Below are positions 1-6,273 of a stretch of DNA of 11,377 nucleotides, piece after piece. Position numbers and translations under genes: made by a program. The DNA comes from Syntrophomonadaceae bacterium. GTDB taxonomy: Bacteria; Bacillota; Syntrophomonadia; Syntrophomonadales; Syntrophothermaceae. The stretch is from positions 1-11,377 of the forward strand of contig JARYMO010000027.1 of the NCBI GenBank assembly GCA_029907055.1, in the 5' to 3' direction. Position 1 is the stretch's first letter. Each line of letters opens with the position of its first letter. Below the pieces are notes generated by a model. It did not search any database. It was not told the origin of the DNA and was given only the letters and a program-made list of their open reading frames with translations.

Positions 1-282
1 GGTGGCGAACGCATCGGGCTGGATGCGCTCCAGGCGGACGTGCAGCGAAAAGGGGGCGCGGTGCGTGTCGGCCGCCAGGCTCCCCAGCGGGGGGAGTTCG
101 AGGACGGTGCTGCCGGCCGGGGCCGGGGCAAGCCATACCCGCAGGGTGAGCCCTTCAATCTGCGCGGTGCTGGCACCAAGCAGCCACACCGCCAGGATCG
201 CGCTGCCCAGCACGAACGCGGCGGTGCCGGCGCCTGCCAGCAGGCGCAGCAGTGAGTGGGTGGGGGTTGGTGGTGCCGACAC
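1..282 (-). CDS. N-terminal part of a membrane-anchored protein, probably a metallophosphoesterase (partial)
   Basis: The reading frame starts at a GTG (282-280) and runs off the left edge, giving 94 codons. A Shine-Dalgarno GGGAGGT lies 6 bases upstream of the GTG and an extended -10 promoter just before that, which fixes the start. Residues about 10-36 form one long hydrophobic segment (LLRLLAGAGTAAFVLGSAIL and on), read as a signal anchor. The part outside continues with IEGLTLRVWLAP and then LELPPLGSLAADTHRAPFSL, a pattern I associate with the N-terminal beta domain of large Bacillota metallophosphoesterases. The catalytic phosphoesterase motifs would lie beyond the window, so the function is inferred from the N-terminal pattern only. 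It is transcribed divergently from the ATPase gene. Confidence 0.65.
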   Translation of the reverse strand, partial: MSAPPTPTHSLLRLLAGAGTAAFVLGSAILAVWLLGASTAQIEGLTLRVWLAPAPAGSTVLELPPLGSLAADTHRAPFSLHVRLERIQPDAFAT

Positions 283-311
283 CTGCAGACCTCCCGCCGA
301 GTGCTGTTTCC

Positions 312-320
312 ATTCTAGCA
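312..320 (-). promoter_or_regulatory. Extended -10 promoter of the left-edge gene
   Basis: On the - strand the sequence reads TGC then TAGAAT, an extended -10 element (TGn plus a 5/6 match to TATAAT). No good -35 is visible, which is common for extended -10 promoters. Transcription would start near 305, leaving a leader of about 23 nt that contains the GGGAGGT ribosome site. The same TGCTAGAAT string recurs at 3629-3637 on the + strand. Confidence 0.5.
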
Positions 321-364
321 CATTCGCGCTGCCGGGCCGTGGGCGGCGGAGCGCTTCGGGCGGT

Positions 365-393
365 TTGACAGGCTTCCTTGCGCGTGGTACCTT
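365..393 (+). promoter_or_regulatory. Candidate sigma-A promoter for the cation ATPase
   Basis: A perfect -35 TTGACA (365-370) is followed after exactly 17 bp by TACCTT (388-393), a 3/6 match to the -10 consensus. Transcription from here would start near 399 and give the ATPase a leader of about 300 nt. The weak -10 makes it a candidate only. A second possible promoter lies at 520-528. Confidence 0.45.
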
Positions 394-519
394 GTGAACA
401 GGAAGAAGGGGCACATCGCGCATAGGATACTGGACGGTCGCAGCCTGCCGCGGGCCACGCGGACAGGTGGGCCACGCGGGACCGGGTCCGCCAGGGGCAC
501 GGTGCGTGGTGCGAGAAGG

Positions 520-557
520 TGGTATGCTTGGGTGGGCAGCCGGGATAAGGGCTGCCC
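520..557 (+). promoter_or_regulatory. Second possible ATPase promoter and a leader hairpin
   Basis: TGG followed by TATGCT (523-528) is an extended -10 element resembling the TGGTATACT elements at 4374-4382 (+) and 10964-10972 (-). Directly after it, GGGCAGCC (534-541) and GGCTGCCC (550-557) can form a perfect 8-bp hairpin with an 8-nt loop, followed by the weak T-rich stretch TGTTCTGTTG. The hairpin could sit at the 5' end of the transcript or be a weak attenuator. I recognise no known riboswitch in the 399-696 leader. Confidence 0.3.
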
Positions 558-696
558 TGTTCTGTTGCTGTGGAGAAACAAGCTTGCCGAAGGCCGGCCG
601 GGGGCCGCCAGCGTGCACGATGGCATCGGGAGGGCTGGAGAAATGGTGCGAAACGCCAGACGACAGGCGCGGGGAGCAGCAGACGGGGAGAGGGGC

Positions 697-3435
697 ATGG
701 CGCGAAGGAGGGAGTCCGCCGGGGTGCCGTGGCATGCCCTCGCTGGCGGGGAGGTGCTGGCGCGCCTTGGCAGCTCGCTGGCGGGGCTGGGCGAGGAGGA
801 AGTGGCAGCACGGCAGGAGCGCTACGGGCGCAACGTGTTGCCCGCCGGGCACGTCCCCTCGCTGCCCGTGGTTATCCTGCACCAGTTCCTCAGCCCCCTC
901 ATCTACGTGCTGGTGGCTGCGGCAGCGCTGTCGGTGGCCATCGGCGACGACAAGGACGCCCTCTTTATCTTGGGGGTGGTGTTGCTGAACGCGGCCATCG
1001 GCGCCTTCCAGGAATGGAAGGCGGAGACCAGCGCGGCAGCCCTGCAGAGCCTGCTCAAGACGCGCGCCACCGTGCGCAGGGCGGGTGTAGAGAAGGACGT
1101 GGACGCCGAAGAGCTGGTCCCCGGCGACATCGTGCTGCTGGAGTCGGGCCAGCGCGTCCCCGCCGACCTGCGGTTGCTGTCGGTGAACAACCTGGGGGTG
1201 GACGAGTCCTTCCTGACCGGCGAATCGCTGGCACAGGCAAAGAACGCCGAGGTGCTGCCGGACGAACAGGCCCCGGTGGCGGACCGTTCCAACATGGCGT
1301 TTGCGGGGGGAACGGTGCTGACCGGGCGCGGGGTGGGCATCGTGGTGGCCACCGGGCCTGACAGCGAGGTCGGGCGCATTGCGCGCAGCGTGAGTGAAGC
1401 GGAGGCAGCCAAGCCCCCGCTGGTGCTGCGGATGGAGAAGTTCTCGCGCCAGGTCAGCCTGGTGGTGCTGGGGGCCAGCGCCATGCTGGCAGTAGTGGCC
1501 TTCAGCCGTGGCATGGCAGCGGCGGAAGTGTTCTTCCTGGCCGTTGCCCTGGCGGTCTCTGCCATCCCGGAAGGGCTGCCGGTGGCGATGACGGTGGCCC
1601 TGTCGGTGGCCACCAGCCGCATGGCCCGGCGCAACGTCATCGTGCGTCGGCTGACGGCTGTAGAGGGCCTGGGGAGCTGCACCTACATCGCCAGCGACAA
1701 GACGGGGACGCTCACCGTCAACCAGCAGACGGTCAGGCTGCTGCAGCTGCCGGGAGGCGAGCGCTTCACGGTCACAGGCGAAGGGTATGCCGGCCAGGGG
1801 GAGGTCCTGCCGGAGGAGGGTGGCGCCCTGTCGGCGGCGGAGGCAGCCCACCTCCAGATGCTGGTGCGGGCCGCCGTCCTGTGCAACGAGGCCGGGCTGA
1901 CCCACGACCCGGCCAGCGGGGAGTGGCAACACCACGGGGACGCCATGGACGTGGCCCTGCTGGCGCTGGCCTTCAAGCTGGGCATGGACCCGCACGAGGT
2001 GCGCCGGAGGGTCATCACCGAGGGAGAGATCCCCTTCGAGTCCGAGCGCCGCTACGCGGCCCAGTTCTACCGGGAAAATGGGGAAATCGAGGCGGCGGTC
2101 AAGGGGGCCGTGGAGGCGGTGCTGCCCTTCTGTGATACCATGCTGACCGCCGGGGGACCGCGCGCCCTCGACGCGGAAGCCATCGCCGGCCAGGCCCAGG
2201 ACCTGGCGGAGAAGGGGTTCCGGGTGCTGGCGGTGGCCACGGGCCGGGCCGGCCAAGGGGTCGAACTGCCGGCTCCGGCGGCGCACCAGGTGCCGCGCCT
2301 CACCTTGCTGGGCCTGGTGGGCTTCATCGATCCGCTGCGGCCGGAGGCAAGGGAAGCGGTGGAGCGCTGCCGCCGGGCGGGCATCGAGGTGGCGATGGTC
2401 ACCGGTGATCACCCGGCCACCGCACTGGCCATCGCCCGCGAGCTGGGGATCGCTGACTGGAGCAAGGAGGTGGTCACCGGCGCCGAGCTGGAGGAGCTGG
2501 GCGACCCGCAGGGAGCGGCGTTCTGCGAGAAGATCCGCTCCGCCCGGGTCTTCGCCCGCGTGACACCCCTGCAGAAGCTCTACATCGTCAACGCCCTCAT
2601 CCAGGCCGGGCACTTCGTGGCGGTGACCGGGGACGGGGTCAATGACGCCCCGGCCCTCAGGCGGGCGCACATCGGGGTGGCCATGGGGTCAGGGACCGAC
2701 GTGGCCAAGGACGCCGCCTCCATCATCGTGGTGGACGACAACTTCGCCTCCATCGAGGCCGGGGTGGAGGAGGGGCGCTTCGCCTACGACAACGTCCGCA
2801 AGGTCACCTACCTGCTCATCTCCACCGGGCTGGCGGAGGTGGTGTTGTTCGCCCTGGCGCTGCTGTTCTCTCTCCCCATTCCCCTGGTGGCGGTGCAGCT
2901 GCTGTGGTTGAACCTGGTCACCAACGGCATCCAGGACGTGGCCCTGGCCTTCGAGGGCGGCGAGCCGGGAGCGCTGGAACGCCCGCCGCGGAAACCGCAG
3001 GAGGGCATCTTCAACCGCCTGATGATCAACCAGGTGGCGGTGTCAGGCCTGACCATGGCCGGGGTTGCCTTCCTGGCCTGGTTCTGGCTGCTCCACTCCG
3101 GCTGGGAGGAAGCCCAGGCCCGCAACCTGCTGCTGCTGCTGATGGTGCTGATGGAGAACGTGCACGTGTTCAACTGCCGTTCCGAGAGGGAATCAGTGTT
3201 CGATGTCCCCATCAGCCGCAACTACCTCCTGGTGGGGGGGGTGCTGGCCGCCCAGGGCGTCCACCAGCTGGCCAGCTACCTGCCCGTCATGCAGCGGGTG
3301 CTGGGGGTGGCACCGGTGTCGCTGGCGGAGTGGGGCACCATGGCCTTCATGGCCCTGGCCGTGCTGCTGGTGATGGAACTCTTCAAGGTGCTGATGGCCC
3401 GGCGGAGCGAGCAGGCCGGGCAGCCTCCGGCCTGA
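697..3435 (+). CDS. P2-type (Ca2+-ATPase-like) cation-transporting ATPase
   Basis: A 912-residue ATP-driven cation pump of the inner membrane, full length for the P2 family. The ATG at 697 is chosen because GGGGAGAGGGG precedes it; the frame is open further upstream but has no ribosome site there. Motifs in order: TGES (174-177, actuator), PEGLP in helix M4 (291-295), DKTGT with the phosphorylated Asp334, KGA of the nucleotide domain (Lys469), TGDHPAT (569-575), and TGDGVNDAP (644-652). Ten membrane segments are visible (M1-M2, M3-M4, M5-M10). Compared with SERCA, the M4 Glu (292), M5 Glu (714), M6 Asn739 and Thr742 and M8 Glu820 are kept. The M5 Asn is Gly711 and the key M6 Asp is Asn743 (LNLVTNGIQDVALAFE). 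The transported ion is therefore uncertain: Ca2+ is the family default, but Na+ or another cation is possible. It stands alone as a transcription unit. Confidence 0.95.
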   Translation: MARRRESAGVPWHALAGGEVLARLGSSLAGLGEEEVAARQERYGRNVLPAGHVPSLPVVILHQFLSPLIYVLVAAAALSVAIGDDKDALFILGVVLLNAAIGAFQEWKAETSAAALQSLLKTRATVRRAGVEKDVDAEELVPGDIVLLESGQRVPADLRLLSVNNLGVDESFLTGESLAQAKNAEVLPDEQAPVADRSNMAFAGGTVLTGRGVGIVVATGPDSEVGRIARSVSEAEAAKPPLVLRMEKFSRQVSLVVLGASAMLAVVAFSRGMAAAEVFFLAVALAVSAIPEGLPVAMTVALSVATSRMARRNVIVRRLTAVEGLGSCTYIASDKTGTLTVNQQTVRLLQLPGGERFTVTGEGYAGQGEVLPEEGGALSAAEAAHLQMLVRAAVLCNEAGLTHDPASGEWQHHGDAMDVALLALAFKLGMDPHEVRRRVITEGEIPFESERRYAAQFYRENGEIEAAVKGAVEAVLPFCDTMLTAGGPRALDAEAIAGQAQDLAEKGFRVLAVATGRAGQGVELPAPAAHQVPRLTLLGLVGFIDPLRPEAREAVERCRRAGIEVAMVTGDHPATALAIARELGIADWSKEVVTGAELEELGDPQGAAFCEKIRSARVFARVTPLQKLYIVNALIQAGHFVAVTGDGVNDAPALRRAHIGVAMGSGTDVAKDAASIIVVDDNFASIEAGVEEGRFAYDNVRKVTYLLISTGLAEVVLFALALLFSLPIPLVAVQLLWLNLVTNGIQDVALAFEGGEPGALERPPRKPQEGIFNRLMINQVAVSGLTMAGVAFLAWFWLLHSGWEEAQARNLLLLLMVLMENVHVFNCRSERESVFDVPISRNYLLVGGVLAAQGVHQLASYLPVMQRVLGVAPVSLAEWGTMAFMALAVLLVMELFKVLMARRSEQAGQPPA

Positions 3436-3505
3436 TTTTCACAAGGCGCATCTTTGTGCTGGCCACGAGGGAATTCGCGGGACTGCGGGCACAGGAGGTG
3501 TGCCC

Positions 3506-3634
3506 GTGGGCGACATCACCCTGCCACTGGGCTCTGGGCGGGGACGGCGCTTTCACCCACCCCCGCAGTCGGTCTTCCATGCATGGGCGGAGCGCGACAG
3601 CCAGCAACGGTGGGCGGTTTCGGGCCGGTGCTAG
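3506..3634 (+). CDS. Possible 42-residue small protein
   Basis: This short frame lies in the 358-bp gap between the ATPase and the acetyltransferase. It starts with GTG, preceded at 5 bp by a full AGGAGGTG ribosome site (3493-3500). It begins MGDITLPLGSGRGRRFHPPP and ends in a TAG that is also part of the -10 box at 3632-3637. It has no membrane segment and no family I recognise, and is rich in Arg and Pro. The strong ribosome site is the only real support. It could be a chance frame in GC-rich DNA. Nothing else in 3436-3628 is recognisable. Confidence 0.28.
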   Translation: MGDITLPLGSGRGRRFHPPPQSVFHAWAERDSQQRWAVSGRC

Positions 3635-3637
3635 AAT
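3629..3637 (+). promoter_or_regulatory. Extended -10 promoter of the acetyltransferase
   Basis: TGC then TAGAAT forms an extended -10 identical to the one in front of the left-edge gene. There is no clear -35. The predicted start near 3644 leaves a GC-rich leader of about 150 nt before the acetyltransferase, in which I see no known riboswitch. Confidence 0.4.
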
Positions 3638-3793
3638 AGAGGTAGAGCGGGCGCATGGCAGGCGCGAGGCCACGGCATGCCCCGGGGCGAGCGGGGCAGG
3701 CGGCATGGGGAAGGCGCCCATCGCCTGCGCGGCGGGTTCGCCGCGGCAGCCGGTGGAGGCCGCGCGCACGCGGTTTGCTACAGGAGGGGGACC

Positions 3794-4261
3794 ATGGTTG
3801 AACTGGTCAACAGCGTGGTGCCGGCGGAAGTGGAGCGCATGGTGGCGCTGGAGGAAGAGGCCTTCGGCCCAGGGGGTCTGAACGCCTGGACCCTGGTGCC
3901 GCTCATCCGCCACGGGCGCGTGTTCGCCCTGCGCAGCGGCGATGACATCGTGGGCCTGGTCCAGTACATGCGGGACTGGGAGAACCCGCGCACAGCCTAC
4001 CTGGTGGGGGTATCGGTGGCGGCCCGGCTCCGGGGCAACGGCCTGGGGACGCGGCTGCTGCGCCAGAGCCTGCAGCGGCTGGCTGCGGAAGGCATCACCA
4101 GGGTGGAACTGACCGTTTCGCCGGCCAACGTGGCCGCCATCCACGTCTACGAGGAGCACCTCGGCTTCACTGCCGTCGCGTACCGCGAGCACGAGTACGG
4201 GCGGGGCGAGAACCGGCTGGTGCTGGCACTGGAGTTGAGCAACGCCGTCGAGTACCGGTAG
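3794..4261 (+). CDS. GNAT-family N-acetyltransferase
   Basis: A 155-residue cytoplasmic protein, the usual length for a single GNAT domain, which transfers acetyl from acetyl-CoA to an amine. The start is fixed by AGGAGGGGG three bases before the ATG. The acetyl-CoA pyrophosphate loop is R80-G-N-G-L-G85 (RxxGxG), preceded by the strand YLVGVSVAARL. Motif B follows as ELTVSPANVAAIHVYEEHLGF (105-125), with the N-A-x-x-x-Y and GF pattern typical of RimI-like members. The C-terminus YGRGENRLVLALEL is the final beta strand. The substrate cannot be told from sequence. It is the last + strand gene before the terminus block, preceded by its own extended -10 promoter, and no terminator is evident after it. 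Confidence 0.9.
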   Translation: MVELVNSVVPAEVERMVALEEEAFGPGGLNAWTLVPLIRHGRVFALRSGDDIVGLVQYMRDWENPRTAYLVGVSVAARLRGNGLGTRLLRQSLQRLAAEGITRVELTVSPANVAAIHVYEEHLGFTAVAYREHEYGRGENRLVLALELSNAVEYR

Positions 4262-4353
4262 ACGATGCCACCCGGTCCCGGGCCTGGCCGACCGTGCTGC
4301 TGGCGGCGGACAAGCCCCGGTGCGCCGCCCGCAGCCCGGTTGCGTGAAGGCGC

Positions 4354-4382
4354 TTGGTGGGGGCTGCCGGAGGTGGTATACT
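4354..4382 (+). promoter_or_regulatory. Promoter of the cobalamin riboswitch RNA
   Basis: TTGGTG (4354-4359), 17 bp, then TATACT (4377-4382), with TGG in front of the -10 giving an extended element. Transcription would begin near 4389, about 20 nt before the aptamer. This is one of the better promoters in the window, so the riboswitch is likely transcribed independently rather than by read-through from the acetyltransferase. Confidence 0.7.
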
Positions 4383-4407
4383 CAGGGTAGTGGAGACAAC
4401 TTCATCG

Positions 4408-4590
4408 TCAGAGCGCTCGGGTGCCCCTGCCGGCACGAGGCAGGGGAAAAAGGGAACCAGGTGAGAATCCTGGACGGTCGCGCCACTGTGAGCGGGGAGC
4501 AACGTTCCGATGTGCCACTGGGCCACGGGCCTGGGAAGGCGGAACTGAGCCGGGAGCCGCGAGTCAGGAAACCTGCCCGAAGCGCTGCAT
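4408..4590 (+). promoter_or_regulatory. Cobalamin (adenosylcobalamin-type) riboswitch
   Basis: The aptamer shows the conserved B12-box elements in order: GGTGCCC and GGCACG near the 5' end, AGGGAA, CAGGTGAGAATCCTG, CGGTCGCGCCACTGT, AGCGGGGAG, GCCACTGGG, CTGGGAAGGCGG, GAGCCGGGAG, and the closing GTCAGGAAACCTGCCCG. The flanks AGAGCGCT and AGCGCT can pair as the P1 stem. Such RNAs bind coenzyme B12 and normally switch off downstream cobalamin synthesis or transport genes. An intrinsic terminator follows at 4651-4690, so control would be transcriptional. No cobalamin-related gene, and no convincing gene at all, follows on the + strand before the terminator at 5396. Confidence 0.95.
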
Positions 4591-4615
4591 CTTCTACCTT
4601 CCGCTGGAGAGGGGG

Positions 4616-4690
4616 AATGCGGATGCCACGCCACGCGGCATTCTGAGCACAGGCCTCGTATTCCTGGCCATCGGGAAGGAGGCCTTTTTT
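4616..4690 (+). terminator. Intrinsic terminator of the cobalamin riboswitch
   Basis: AGGCCTC (4651-4657) pairs with GAGGCCT (4679-4685), and the stem continues inside with TTCC and GGAA. It is followed at once by a run of six T. A smaller hairpin (GAATGC at 4616-4621 with GCATTC, ending 4643) lies between aptamer and terminator and may take part in switching. This is the expression platform expected of a B12 riboswitch that stops transcription when ligand is bound. Confidence 0.85.
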
Positions 4691-4853
4691 CGTGCCCGGG
4701 CTCGAAGGCGGCGGGCACCGGGCAACAGCGTGCCAGCCCAGGGACGCCCGACGACCTGCGGACTCCGGGGGGCGGGAAGCAACGGCCCGCGGGCCGCGGC
4801 GCGTGGACGACATCGGCCGTGGCCTCCCCCTGCGCACCCTTCCCTGAACCCCT

Positions 4854-4892
4854 CCGGTGCACTGTCGGCCCTCCGTGGCCGGCAGTGCACGG
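4854..4892. repeat. Long inverted repeat (17-bp arms)
   Basis: The left arm CCGGTGCACTGTCGGCC (4854-4870) and the right arm, with core GGCCGGCAGTGCAC (4877-4890), pair over 17 positions with one mismatch and one G-T wobble around the 6-base loop CTCCGT. On the + strand it is followed by GTTCCTCTTTCC, a poor U-tract. It could be a back-up terminator behind the riboswitch or a structural element of the terminus. The repeat is seen directly; the role is unknown. Confidence 0.6.
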
Positions 4893-5116
4893 GTTCCTCT
4901 TTCCTGCCGCCATGTGCAGGCGGTGGGCCCGCAACCGAACTGACTGCTGACCGGCGGAGCGCCCTGACCTGGCGGCAGGGGCCGGCGACGACCGGCACCA
5001 TGGACCATGCCTCTCACATTCCCCCAGTGCTACCCTGGCGACGCCCCTGTTCAGCGCGTGCCTCACTCCGGCGGTGGGTGGAGAAGAGGACCGTGGAGGC
5101 GGTTGACCCGCAGACA

Positions 5117-5133
5117 GGCAGCGGTACGCTGCC
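5117..5133. repeat. Perfect 7-bp hairpin left of dif
   Basis: GGCAGCG, the 3-base loop GTA, then CGCTGCC. Overlapping it, GGTACGC (5123-5129) has its inverted partner GCGTACC at 5144-5150, so two alternative hairpins compete. No T-run follows. This is about 115 bp from dif and its function is unknown. Confidence 0.4.
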
Positions 5134-5248
5134 CGGAGCCGGCGCGTACCCCGAGCAACTCGGAGCCCTGCGGTTCACGACGTGGGCGTCGCGCGCGGCC
5201 TCGACGCCTGCGGGCCGGGACTTGTACGGCCCCCGCAGCGCTCGCTGT

Positions 5249-5276
5249 ACTTCCGATAATGAGCATTATGTAAACC
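5249..5276 (+). other. dif: dif site for XerC/XerD chromosome dimer resolution
   Basis: The 28 bp divide into a left arm ACTTCCGATAA, a 6-bp centre TGAGCA and a right arm TTATGTAAACC. From memory of the B. subtilis dif (arms ACTTCCTAGAA and TTATGTAAACT), the left arm matches at 9 of 11 positions and the right arm at 10 of 11. ATAATG and CATTAT form the inner palindrome, as in all dif sites. It is AT-rich in very GC-rich surroundings and lies in non-coding DNA. Genes on either side mostly point towards it, as expected at the replication terminus. Its partners would be the tyrosine recombinases XerC/CodV and XerD/RipX with a FtsK/SpoIIIE translocase, encoded elsewhere. Confidence 0.92.
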
Positions 5277-5390
5277 AGAAGAAATCCGCCGCCCCGCGCG
5301 GGGAGCGGCCCCGTGTTGCCTGGGTGCTGCGCTCCCCTGCTGCCCGGCGGCGGCCCCGCACCGCGCGCGGCGCGTGTGCCGGCGCGGAGA

Positions 5391-5423
5391 AAGGAAAAGA
5401 CCCGCTCGCGCGGGTCTTTCTTG
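5391..5423. terminator. Bidirectional intrinsic terminator
   Basis: AAAGACCCGC (5396-5405), loop TCGC, then GCGGGTCTTT (5410-5419): a perfect 10-bp stem. The + strand continues TCTTTCTT from inside the stem. The - strand continues TTTTCCTTTC. It would end the hotdog gene transcript coming from the right, and would stop any read-through from the B12 riboswitch coming from the left. Confidence 0.85.
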
Positions 5424-5495
5424 GGCCTCGTCGTGGCAGCGGGTTAGCCAGGTGTCCGCCGCCGTCCCCAGGGCGCCTGGCGCAGCGGGCGCCGG

Positions 5496-5951
5496 CTATT
5501 CCTTTTTCTTCACCATCATGGTGGTCTGGTACTCGATGACCTGCTGGTCGCGCTGGTTGAAGCCGCGGCCCTTGTACTGGAAGATGAACATGTCGGGTTT
5601 CTTGGTGGGGTTCAGCGCCACCACCTCGGCCTCGGCGCGCAGGGTGTCGCCGAACAGCACCGGCGTGGTGATCTTGACGTTGTCGATGCCGATGTAGGCG
5701 TAGATCTCGTACCCGTCCTTCTCCAGCAGTTCGGCCAGGGTGTCAGCGTTGTGCATCAGCCCGTCCACCACCGTGAAGATGATGGGGCCCGCCAACGACC
5801 GCTCCTTGAACCAGGTCTTCTTGCCGTACTCGGAGTTGCTGTGGATGGCCATGTTGAACCACAGCAGCTGGTGGAGCATGGAGAAATCCCCCACGTCCAG
5901 CGTGCGGGCCACACGGCACGGAATCTTAGCACCCGGTACCACGTTCGCCAT
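5496..5951 (-). CDS. MaoC-like hotdog-fold protein
   Basis: A 151-residue cytoplasmic protein. The ATG is supported by GGGGGAG seven bases upstream. It follows the layout of the MaoC/(R)-hydratase hotdog family: ARTLDVGDF at the start, NMAIHSNSEYGKKT (33-46) at the active-site helix, GPIIFTVVDGL (55-65) for the hot-dog helix, and a C-terminal half KITTPVLFGDTLRAEAEVV typical of the family. These enzymes usually hydrate enoyl-CoA esters with an Asp/His pair in a D-x-N-P-x-H motif. Here His37 is kept, but the Asp position is Phe32 and the Pro is Ala35. It may therefore be a non-canonical dehydratase, a thioester-binding protein or a thioesterase. It is a single-gene unit with its own promoter and terminator. 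Confidence 0.88.
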   Translation of the reverse strand: MANVVPGAKIPCRVARTLDVGDFSMLHQLLWFNMAIHSNSEYGKKTWFKERSLAGPIIFTVVDGLMHNADTLAELLEKDGYEIYAYIGIDNVKITTPVLFGDTLRAEAEVVALNPTKKPDMFIFQYKGRGFNQRDQQVIEYQTTMMVKKKE

Positions 5952-6194
5952 CAGTACACTCCCCCTTCTCTTGTCTTGTCGTCTATGCTTCCCCCCGCGG
6001 GGGCAGAGACCGCGAGAACGCGCTGTCGGGACCGCTACCGGGCGGAAGCGGAGCCCGGGCCTCCATGTGCTGCCGGGACGGTCGTTGCCGGCCGCGGACG
6101 CAGGATACATCAGCGGGCGCGTGGGCGATGCCGCCTCAGCGCAGGCCGCCCGGGCACTGCGGGACGGAAACCCGTGTTGCCCTGCTTGATGCGA
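5952..6194 (-). other. Long 5' leader of the hotdog gene
   Basis: From the predicted start near 6188 to the ATG there are about 236 nt. I find no known riboswitch, T-box or terminator hairpin in it and no separate gene. The frame upstream of the ATG is open but has Arg/Pro-rich composition unlike the real protein. Confidence 0.4.
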
Positions 6195-6223
6195 ATTATA
6201 CACGAAATCGTGCTGATATGGAA
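6195..6223 (-). promoter_or_regulatory. Promoter of the hotdog gene
   Basis: On the - strand a perfect TATAAT (6200-6195) stands 17 bp downstream of TTCCAT (6223-6218), a weak -35. The local stretch is AT-rich against a GC-rich background. It lies in the gap after the nitroreductase-like gene, so the hotdog gene is probably transcribed on its own. Confidence 0.6.
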
Positions 6224-6273
6224 TGACGGATCAACACGACGACGAATTCACGGAGCGGGCCGGACGGCCGCGG

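Larger units (their letters stand above)
4691..5395. other. Gene-free terminus interval containing dif
   Basis: About 700 bp without a convincing gene. Long frames are open here on both strands, but they have no ribosome sites and translate into Arg/Pro/Gly/Ala-rich text without recognisable domains, as expected by chance at this GC content. The block holds several strong hairpins (4854-4892 and 5117-5133) and the dif site. It separates + strand genes on the left from - strand genes on the right. Confidence 0.7.

Noticed and set aside
430..441. The 12-mer CTGGACGGTCGC in the ATPase leader, identical to 4470-4481 in the cobalamin aptamer
   Set aside because: None of the other B12 elements is present around it, so it is not a second riboswitch. 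Most likely a chance match or at best a small remnant.
394..696. N-terminal extension of the ATPase to the upstream ATG-like start at 394
   Set aside because: No ribosome site, Arg/Gly-rich composition, and the normal family N-terminus begins at the ATG 697, which has a ribosome site.
2209..2216. GAGAAGGG, the SpoIIIE recognition sequence known from B. subtilis, pointing to dif; inverse copy at 5963-5970
   Set aside because: Only one copy on each side, and the second is simply part of the ribosome-site region of the hotdog gene. Polarity cannot be judged from two copies.
3440..3458. CACAA / TTGTG hairpin after the ATPase stop as a terminator
   Set aside because: Only 5 bp, with a 9-base loop and no T-run following it.
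4167..5066. 299- and 211-codon open frames on the - strand in the terminus block
   Set aside because: They overlap the riboswitch and the end of the acetyltransferase gene, have no supported start, and look like chance frames at high GC.
4421..5539. 372-codon open frame on the + strand across the riboswitch and dif
   Set aside because: It starts inside the B12 aptamer, crosses two terminators and dif, and is Arg/Pro/Gly-rich with no ribosome site or recognisable domain.
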